Positions 58,423 through 64,000 of a stretch of 64,000 nucleotides of DNA are shown here, one piece after another. Under the pieces are notes generated by a model. It had not been told where the DNA came from, ran no database searches, and was given only the letters and a program-made list of their open reading frames with translations. The stretch is from UMGS1975 sp959600905 (lineage in GTDB: Bacteria; Bacillota; Clostridia; Christensenellales; QAND01): NCBI GenBank assembly GCA_959600905.1, contig CAUGNO010000003.1, positions 62,001 through 126,000 on the forward strand, written 5' to 3'. The position numbers were made by a program, and so were the translations under genes. Position 1 is the stretch's first letter. Each line of letters starts with the position of its first letter.

Positions 58423-59937
58423 TTATCGGCAAATCAGGATCAGTTTGTCACCCTTTTCCACCGGCTTATTTTCTTCTTTTCCCTTATAGCGAATATCCTC
58501 CATCCGCACGCGGTACCGTTTGGCCACATCCCAGAGATCTTCGCCCATCCCCACAAAATAGATGATGATGCCCGCCGGCCTCTTTTCCGACTCCTCCTCC
58601 AGCTCTATGCCGCATACCAGCGTAATCTCCTGTTCTTGTTCGCCTTCTGCTTCCCAGGCCAGCATCACTCTGATATCCAGCCCATCTCCATTGGTTACCG
58701 CTTGAATCTGCTCGCAGACCACATGGGCAAATACCTGCATGCACGCTGTCATGCCCGGCGCTTCCTCTTCTAAGTGAACCGGGATCTCGCAACGGATGCT
58801 TTGCAGCTCTTCACTGCGGTCTAAAAACAAAACGTCGCACTGTACCACGGTATCGATGCAGATCTTATCTTGCTCTGCTGTAGCCCTTGCGGCGCAGGCA
58901 TTGGCAAAACAGCTCAAAACCTTGGAGGGTTGCTCCTCCAGCGGTACGGAAACCTGTTCTCTAACCGGCACCTGTCCTTTTGCCTTGGCGCTAGCGACGC
59001 ATACGCTTACCTGCTCCTCTTCCAACACCACATCATGGCCCAGGGCATATGCATCTGTTACCACCGTCATGGTGCGTTCCGCGGAAGTATCCGCCTCCAG
59101 CGTGCAGACAGCTTCGATATGGAGGCTGTCCCCTTCCTCGTTCACCCTGGCAAACAGATCTTTCCATTGGGCTCTTACCATTGCTTGCTGATCCATCCTT
59201 GCGCCCGGCGCTGCGATCATCTGGCTAAATGGCAGCTGCGGGAAGCACTGCAAAATGGGCGTCTGCTCATCCTCTGTGCCCACAACGATATTCAGCTTTA
59301 AGGCACCCTCTACGCCGATGGCATCCTCTTGGCAAAAGGCCTGCAAAATCTCCGCATGCCCTTGACAGCAAAGCACCTGCGTAGCGAGAGACGCTCCGGT
59401 AGGCAGCTCTATATCCCCTACCACCTCCACAGCAGCGGTTCCCCGGGCACATCTACGGCGAAGCGGGAGATGTTTGGTCTTTGTCACAACGCCCTCCGGC
59501 ACATGCTCCTTCTCTAGCGCGCAAAGATCCTTTTCCTCTTCCATTTCACACTGCACATCCACCACCGCAGACACGTTCAGCCTTCTGGAATCTATCATCT
59601 CATAGTTTACTTCACAAACATATGCCTGCGCCATGCCTCGCATGCCCGGCTGTGCGCCCGGCAGCTCGGCCGTATGCTTAAAGGTAGAGACGGATTCAAA
59701 CGCATGCACCTTGCCCTCTGCGCACACATAGCATACGCACAGCGTGACTGTGCCATCTGTCATTACGCGGCCCTCCAAAAGCTCTACCTGCGCGGTTTGC
59801 GCATGGCCGCGGACCATGAGGACACGCTCCATTTCCGGCTTGCCGACCGGCAGCGCTACCTCTCCTTCAATCAACGCCTGTGTTAGGCTGCCGTTGTTAT
59901 GATGCAATACACGTTCCCTGCTGCATTGTTCTTCCAT
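58423..59937 (-). CDS. SPOCS (DUF3794) and LysM domain spore protein
   Basis: 504 residues from ATG 59937 (SD GGGGG, 7 nt). The upstream frame to 60000 has no SD. Contains tandem beta-rich SPOCS domains (first ~25-120 with VLMVRGHAQTAQVELLEGRV; later copies around VEVVGDIELPTGASLATQVL and ICIDTVVQCDVLFLDRS). A diverged C-terminal LysM follows (YFVGMGEDLWDVAKRYRVRM). Proteins of this build are spore coat or exosporium components related to SipL, which recruits the coat through SpoIVA. Many Val/Cys/Glu residues. No signal peptide, consistent with assembly in the mother cell. Confidence 0.85.
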   Translation of the reverse strand: MEEQCSRERVLHHNNGSLTQALIEGEVALPVGKPEMERVLMVRGHAQTAQVELLEGRVMTDGTVTLCVCYVCAEGKVHAFESVSTFKHTAELPGAQPGMRGMAQAYVCEVNYEMIDSRRLNVSAVVDVQCEMEEEKDLCALEKEHVPEGVVTKTKHLPLRRRCARGTAAVEVVGDIELPTGASLATQVLCCQGHAEILQAFCQEDAIGVEGALKLNIVVGTEDEQTPILQCFPQLPFSQMIAAPGARMDQQAMVRAQWKDLFARVNEEGDSLHIEAVCTLEADTSAERTMTVVTDAYALGHDVVLEEEQVSVCVASAKAKGQVPVREQVSVPLEEQPSKVLSCFANACAARATAEQDKICIDTVVQCDVLFLDRSEELQSIRCEIPVHLEEEAPGMTACMQVFAHVVCEQIQAVTNGDGLDIRVMLAWEAEGEQEQEITLVCGIELEEESEKRPAGIIIYFVGMGEDLWDVAKRYRVRMEDIRYKGKEENKPVEKGDKLILICR

Positions 59938-60101
59938 TTTATGCCCCCGTTCTATGCGTTGCTTCGCATTGTTGTTTTCTTTTCTATGCTTAATCGGCAC
60001 AAACGAGGTTTATGACTTTTTATACGTATTTTTTTATGCTTGTATCGCCCAATGGGCCCTTTTACCCTCTTGCAAACATTTTTCTCCCAGCATTGAAAGG
60101 C

Positions 60102-60132
60102 AAAAAAAGGCGCCCTTTGAAAGAGCGCCTTT
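60102..60132 (-). terminator. Terminator after veg
   Basis: The stem AAAGGCGC/GCGCCTTT is continued through a mismatch and followed by a T-run on the minus strand. Confidence 0.7.
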
Positions 60133-60152
60133 CTACTGGAGTAGGGGGGAAA

Positions 60153-60383
60153 TTACTCCAAGTATTCCATTTCAAGCTGCCTGGTAAACAGTTCATTGTA
60201 TCCATAGCTGATGCGTTTTTCCTGTCCGTGTTCCTCGATCAAGATCGTGAATACGCTGGGAAAACTGCGTTCTAGGATGCCTACGTTTTCCACACACTTG
60301 CTTCTGCCTCTATGAGATCGCATCCAAACCCGTCTACCCAGGTTCTTCTCAATGCCGCCTCGTATCTCTTGCCACTGTTCCAT
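60153..60383 (-). CDS. veg: Veg protein
   Basis: 76 residues from ATG 60383, 7 nt after AGGAGG. Small basic SH3-like protein: GRRVWMRSHRGRSKCVENVG, ILERSFPSVFTILIE, RISYGYNELFTRQLEMEYL. This is the Veg family, linked in Bacillus to biofilm matrix regulation and highly conserved in Firmicutes. About 50 nt after spo0A with no terminator between, so the two may be co-transcribed. Confidence 0.9.
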   Translation of the reverse strand: MEQWQEIRGGIEKNLGRRVWMRSHRGRSKCVENVGILERSFPSVFTILIEEHGQEKRISYGYNELFTRQLEMEYLE

Positions 60384-60434
60384 GCCATCGCCTCCTGTTT
60401 GTTCTTGCAAATAGCATGCCCAGTATGCGGCAAT

Positions 60435-61202
60435 TTATGCAGATTGTTCCATGGAAAGCTTATCCGCGACCAAGGCGATGAATTCTCCGTTGGTCGGCTT
60501 ATCGTTTTTGGTATATACCTGGAAGCCAAACAGCTGATTGATGTTTTCGATCCTGCCTCTGGTCCACGCCACCTCTATGGCATGGCGGATGGCGCGTTCC
60601 ACCTTTGTATCGCTGGTGTCAAAGGCAGCCGCCACTTTGGGATACAGCTCTTTTGTAATTTTATTGATGAGCGTGCGATCCTCCATTACCATTTTAATCG
60701 CTGCGCGCAGATACTGATACCCCTTGATATGAGCCGGGATGCCAACGGTTAAAAAGATACTGGTGATCTTTTCATCCAAAGATCTCTCCGCCGGAATGGG
60801 CGCAATGCTCTGGTTGAGCCGGCGCTCCTGCTTTGCGCCTACGATTTCCAATACCCTTCTTTTTAGGTTGTCCATCGAATAAGGTTTGACCATAAAATAC
60901 TTAGCTCCCAAAGAAAGCGTATGCTGGATGATTTCTTTGCTGGCAAACCAGGATGTGATGATCACTTCCGGCCTAAGCTGCGGCGGCATCTGCACTACCT
61001 GCTCCAATACGCTGATTCCATCCTGCTGTGGTACGATCAGATCCAGTACCAAAACGTCTGCCTTGACGAGCTGTTCTTGGGAAACGCAACCGTCCTGCAC
61101 GGTATCCATCAGCGTAATCCCATCGTCCGCCGCGAAGTAATCTGCCACCTGTTGGCAAATCTCTTCTTCATCTTCGATCATCAATAGTTGTCTGTTTTCC
61201 AT
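60435..61202 (-). CDS. spo0A: Sporulation master regulator Spo0A
   Basis: 255 residues. Receiver domain (~1-120): acidic pocket LLMIEDEEE, phospho-acceptor Asp in VLVLDLIVPQQDG, switch residue Thr in VIITSWFASKEI and Lys in YFMVKPYSMDNL. DNA-binding domain (~145-255): TVGIPAHIKGYQYLRAAIKM, LYPKVAAAFDTSDTKVERAI, RHAIEVAWTRGRIENINQLF, the latter forming the recognition helix. It binds 0A boxes and starts sporulation when phosphorylated. SD GAGGAGG. Two 0A-like sites lie upstream. The usual neighbour spoIVB is not seen, as veg follows. Confidence 0.98.
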   Translation of the reverse strand: MENRQLLMIEDEEEICQQVADYFAADDGITLMDTVQDGCVSQEQLVKADVLVLDLIVPQQDGISVLEQVVQMPPQLRPEVIITSWFASKEIIQHTLSLGAKYFMVKPYSMDNLKRRVLEIVGAKQERRLNQSIAPIPAERSLDEKITSIFLTVGIPAHIKGYQYLRAAIKMVMEDRTLINKITKELYPKVAAAFDTSDTKVERAIRHAIEVAWTRGRIENINQLFGFQVYTKNDKPTNGEFIALVADKLSMEQSA

Positions 61203-61315
61203 GTTACATCCTCCTCATTCTTCCCACTCATTTGTTTTCCCTTATTACAAGTTTCACCCTTACGCTCGGCATATTACCATATTTCTTGGGAAAGATACTA
61301 TATGAGTTTAGTTGT

Positions 61316-61342
61316 TTCGACGCAAATCGTTTCAATTCGTCA
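61316..61342 (-). promoter_or_regulatory. Two 0A-box-like sites upstream of spo0A
   Basis: On the minus strand TGACGAA (61342-61336) and CGTCGAA (61322-61316) each differ by one base from TGTCGAA. They are 20 bp apart (two helical turns), oriented toward spo0A and also upstream of the divergent PBP gene. Function is inferred. Confidence 0.4.
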
Positions 61343-61403
61343 GAATTTGCTAAAAAAACACTGGCCGCCTGTACCATGCGCTGTAAAATCGGAGGTTTTC
61401 TTA

Positions 61404-63656
61404 ATGGTATCGCCTATATCTCGCCGACAAATCAAATATTTTTGCATATTGATTGCAATCTGCTTTTCAGTTCTCATTATTTCCCTCTTTTTGTTACAAA
61501 TCGTACATGGATCCGACTATCGTCAGCAGGCCCAAGCCTTGCAGGTGCGCACTCTGACTTCCAAGGGTGCGCGCGGCCGGATTACCGACCGCTATGGGAC
61601 AGAGCTGGCCGGCAATCGCATTTCCTACCAAGTAATGTTCTTTCCCTCCGAAGCGGAAAAAGAGCAGTGGAACACCAGCCTTGCCGCTGCTTTAACGCTG
61701 ATGCGCAGTGCGGGCATCGAATGTGAATATCCTCTGCCTATTGAACTACATGAATCCGGGTTTGTCTACAATCAATCATCAGAAGAGATTGCCGCCTTTT
61801 TATCCCAGCATAAATTGCCAGAGGATACCAGCGCCGCCGACGCCGTCCAGGCGCTGATGGAAAAATATGAGGCAGGAAATGTGCCGGGAGAGATTGCTTT
61901 AGACCTTTTGGGGCTGCGCAGCCAGCTTAGCCTTCAGTCTTATCGTTCCTATCTGCCAATCTGTCTTGGCGAAAGCGAGGATTTTTCCCTGTGCGCCCGC
62001 ATCATGGAATACAAACAGCCCGGTATCCGTATCCAAACCCATTATACCCGTTCCTATCCCCAAGGGGAAACCTTGTGTCATGTTTTGGGCAGTGTGGGCA
62101 AAATCCCTGCCGACGAGGCAGACGCTTATCAGGAACAGGGCTATGATATTTCCAGCGATATCGTAGGCAAGAGCGGGCTGGAGCAAACGCTGGAACCCTT
62201 GCTGCGTACAAAAAAAGGACAGACCCAGCTTTCCGTCAATAGCCTGGGCCTATCTACTTCTTCTAATGCTATCAATTTGGCAGAGGACGGAGAAACTGTG
62301 GTTCTTACCATAGACCTAACCCTACAGCAGGCAGCGGAAAAAGCATTGCGGCAAACCATGGCAGATATTCGCGCCGGTAAGCTGGGGGAAGCATACCCCA
62401 ACGCGGAAATTGGCGCTGCGGTATGCATCGATGTGCATACCGGCGAAGTGCTGGCCTTGGCTTCCGAGCCAGGCTATGATCCCAATGTTTTTACCGAAAC
62501 GCTGCCGGATGCTGTGTGGCAGACGCTCAGCCCTTCGTATGTGACGGCCAGCGGCAAGGTAAACAGTGACCCTACCTTGCCGAGGCCGCTGGTCAACAAC
62601 GCCGTATCCGCCGCCTTCCCGCCCGGCAGCGTATTCAAGCCCATCACCGCTGCCGCCGCATTGGGCGCAGATAAGGTTACCGCAGAGGAGACCATCTTGG
62701 ATCTTGGGCGTTATACTGCCTTTTCCGAAACAGAGGCCCCCGGATGCTGGACCTGGAACGAAAGCCATACCACCCATGGGTATGTAGATCTTCACGATGC
62801 GCTGGAAGGTTCCTGCAACTATTATTTTTATGAGGTTGGGGTACGCACAGGCTCGGAACAGCTTGAAGCCACCGCAGAAAGGTTTGGCCTGGGGCAACAA
62901 ACCGGCATCGGGTTGTCCGGCGAGGCCAGCGGTATGATGGATGGGCAAAAAACAGCGACACGCCTTGTCAACCAGCGTGTCGCCGCTCAATTAAAATCTA
63001 TGGGATATACCGTAGACGAGGAAACGCTCAGCCAAACATTGGCCCCGATCCTCAGCGCCCCCTCCTTACAAAAAGCACGGGAGCAGTTTACGCCGCTTGG
63101 CATTCATCCAGAAGATATTCCTGCTTTATACCAAACCATCAACGACAACCGTTGGCGTGAATCACGCGTCCTGGCAGCCGCCATCGGACAGGGCGCAGAC
63201 AGCGTTACCCCGCTGCAAATGGCCAACGCCATCGCAGCGCTGACCCAAGCTGGATGCCGCTATCAGCCTCAACTGGTGCTCTCGCTGCCGGACAGCCAAG
63301 GCCGCCAATCCTCTAAGATGGTCTGCGAACCCTTTATGGAAACGCAGGATGTGCAGGATATCCTAAGCGGCATGCAGGCGGTCACGCAGCCGGGCGGCAC
63401 GGCCGCCAAGTATTTTTCCGACTGTACCGTGTCCGTAGCTGGCAAAACGGGCACCGCCCAAAGTGAGGGCCGAGACGCGTATGCTTGGTTTGTCGCGGCG
63501 GCGCCTGCTGAAAATCCCAGCATTGCCATTGCCGTTGTCATCGGCCAAGGCGGCCATGGCGGCTATGCCGCCCCCGTAGCCAAGGCAATCATTGAAGCCT
63601 ATTTTGCTCCTGGTACAGGCAGCGCTTTGGCCAAGGAAAAAAGCATGCTTCGTTAA
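61404..63656 (+). CDS. Class B penicillin-binding protein (PBP2 / SpoVD type transpeptidase)
   Basis: 750 residues from ATG 61404, 8 nt after GGAGG. The in-frame extension back to 61188 has no SD and runs into spo0A. One N-terminal membrane helix (YFCILIAICFSVLIISLFLL) precedes a dimerisation domain (RGRITDRYGTELAGNRIS). The transpeptidase has the motifs SVFK (in AAFPPGSVFKPITAAAA), SCN (EGSCNYYFYEVG) and KTG (VAGKTGTAQ). It cross-links peptidoglycan outside the membrane. Whether it serves elongation or spore wall is not decided by sequence. The position beside spo0A and the 0A-like boxes make a developmental role possible. Confidence 0.92.
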   Translation: MVSPISRRQIKYFCILIAICFSVLIISLFLLQIVHGSDYRQQAQALQVRTLTSKGARGRITDRYGTELAGNRISYQVMFFPSEAEKEQWNTSLAAALTLMRSAGIECEYPLPIELHESGFVYNQSSEEIAAFLSQHKLPEDTSAADAVQALMEKYEAGNVPGEIALDLLGLRSQLSLQSYRSYLPICLGESEDFSLCARIMEYKQPGIRIQTHYTRSYPQGETLCHVLGSVGKIPADEADAYQEQGYDISSDIVGKSGLEQTLEPLLRTKKGQTQLSVNSLGLSTSSNAINLAEDGETVVLTIDLTLQQAAEKALRQTMADIRAGKLGEAYPNAEIGAAVCIDVHTGEVLALASEPGYDPNVFTETLPDAVWQTLSPSYVTASGKVNSDPTLPRPLVNNAVSAAFPPGSVFKPITAAAALGADKVTAEETILDLGRYTAFSETEAPGCWTWNESHTTHGYVDLHDALEGSCNYYFYEVGVRTGSEQLEATAERFGLGQQTGIGLSGEASGMMDGQKTATRLVNQRVAAQLKSMGYTVDEETLSQTLAPILSAPSLQKAREQFTPLGIHPEDIPALYQTINDNRWRESRVLAAAIGQGADSVTPLQMANAIAALTQAGCRYQPQLVLSLPDSQGRQSSKMVCEPFMETQDVQDILSGMQAVTQPGGTAAKYFSDCTVSVAGKTGTAQSEGRDAYAWFVAAAPAENPSIAIAVVIGQGGHGGYAAPVAKAIIEAYFAPGTGSALAKEKSMLR

Positions 63657-64000
63657 ACAGCCAATGTTCTCCCCGTTTCGCCATCCTGTGCCAAAACCCA
63701 ATATCCATCTCGATAGATGCTGAAGCCCTGCAAATAGGCCGGCGGCTGGGGCGCATATTCCCCCGGCACCGCCACAGCCATGGCAACGCTGATGCCCTTG
63801 CGCTCTACACAGCCCAACAGGTAGTACCCATATCTGCTGGGAGCCTCTACCCGTTTCCATTTCCATTGGCCGGCGTATTCCCCGCCCAAAGCCGGCCCTT
63901 GTATCTCCTCTTTTACAGGGTTTTCCTGTGTTTCGCTCATGGGGGTTTCTCTGATTTGCGATCCTCGCAGCGCCCCTGCCTCTAAAACAGATTCCTGGGC
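63653..64000 (-). CDS. Conserved protein of unknown function, 5' part outside the window
   Basis: The frame is open from base 64000 without a stop to 63653. An internal ATG at 63940 would give 95 residues, but the reading frame continues upstream, so the true start may lie outside. The visible domain has GGEYAGQWKWKRVEAP, YYLLGCVERKGISVAMAV, AVPGEYAPQPPAYLQGFSIY and DGYWVLAQDGETGRTL. This pattern recurs in clostridial proteins I cannot name. No membrane segment is visible. It overlaps the convergent PBP gene by 4 nt. Confidence 0.65.
   Translation of the reverse strand, partial: AQESVLEAGALRGSQIRETPMSETQENPVKEEIQGPALGGEYAGQWKWKRVEAPSRYGYYLLGCVERKGISVAMAVAVPGEYAPQPPAYLQGFSIYRDGYWVLAQDGETGRTLAV

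Overview
The window looks like a chromosomal piece of a spore-forming, Gram-positive, low-to-medium GC member of the Firmicutes, most likely a Clostridia-type anaerobe. The sporulation set is explicit: spo0A, spoIIID next to an mreB/mbl gene, yabP-yabQ-divIC-yabR, spoIIR, sleB-ypeB, and a SPOCS/LysM coat-type protein. Other pointers are a two-subunit iron-sulphur fumarase, an S-box riboswitch on metK, a candidate raiA RNA beside comFC and hpf/raiA, and frequent TTG or GTG starts. Several of these start choices are fixed by the Shine-Dalgarno (SD) sequence. No insertion sequence, prophage or CRISPR array was seen.

Layout. 1-3.2 kb: the 5' end of a lipoprotein, a LysR regulator, and an SOS-type Y-family polymerase with a small partner. 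3.1-20.3 kb (minus strand): the main accessory region. A secreted YD-repeat/Rhs protein of about 3,080 residues is followed by a HEAT-repeat immunity candidate and then by a string of orphan Rhs C-terminal tips, each paired with a putative immunity gene. In transcription order these are tip A, tip B, tip C (with a HINT domain), a decayed copy of the active tip with a second HEAT gene, and tip D (frameshifted at a TA repeat). The modules are joined by two kinds of repeated junction: a hairpin-plus-linker of about 58 nt in three copies, and an element with 18-bp inverted arms in two copies.

20.7-48 kb: mostly housekeeping. It holds tRNA-Met and tRNA-fMet, two ArsC/Spx-like proteins, a DNA glycosylase, a phospholipase C-like protein, an MFS protein, ppx, the yab/divIC group, prfB with a programmed +1 frameshift, secA, hpf, the raiA RNA candidate, comFC, recD2, riboswitch-controlled metK, a TtcA-like protein, an LCP protein, mbl, spoIIID, a YgiQ-type radical SAM protein, fumarase, a ferredoxin-like DUF362 protein and a GNAT acetyltransferase. 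48-54 kb: a heterodimeric ABC exporter with one degenerate ATP site, then an AT-richer ArsR-permease-thioredoxin module that looks acquired. 54-64 kb: germination and sporulation genes, ispE, veg, spo0A and a class B penicillin-binding protein.

How it fits together: the right two-thirds is a normal core chromosome devoted to sporulation, cell-wall growth, protein export and translation. The Rhs locus looks like a contact-toxin system whose variable tip has been exchanged, with former tip/immunity pairs kept downstream. All family calls are from reading the sequence. No database search was run.
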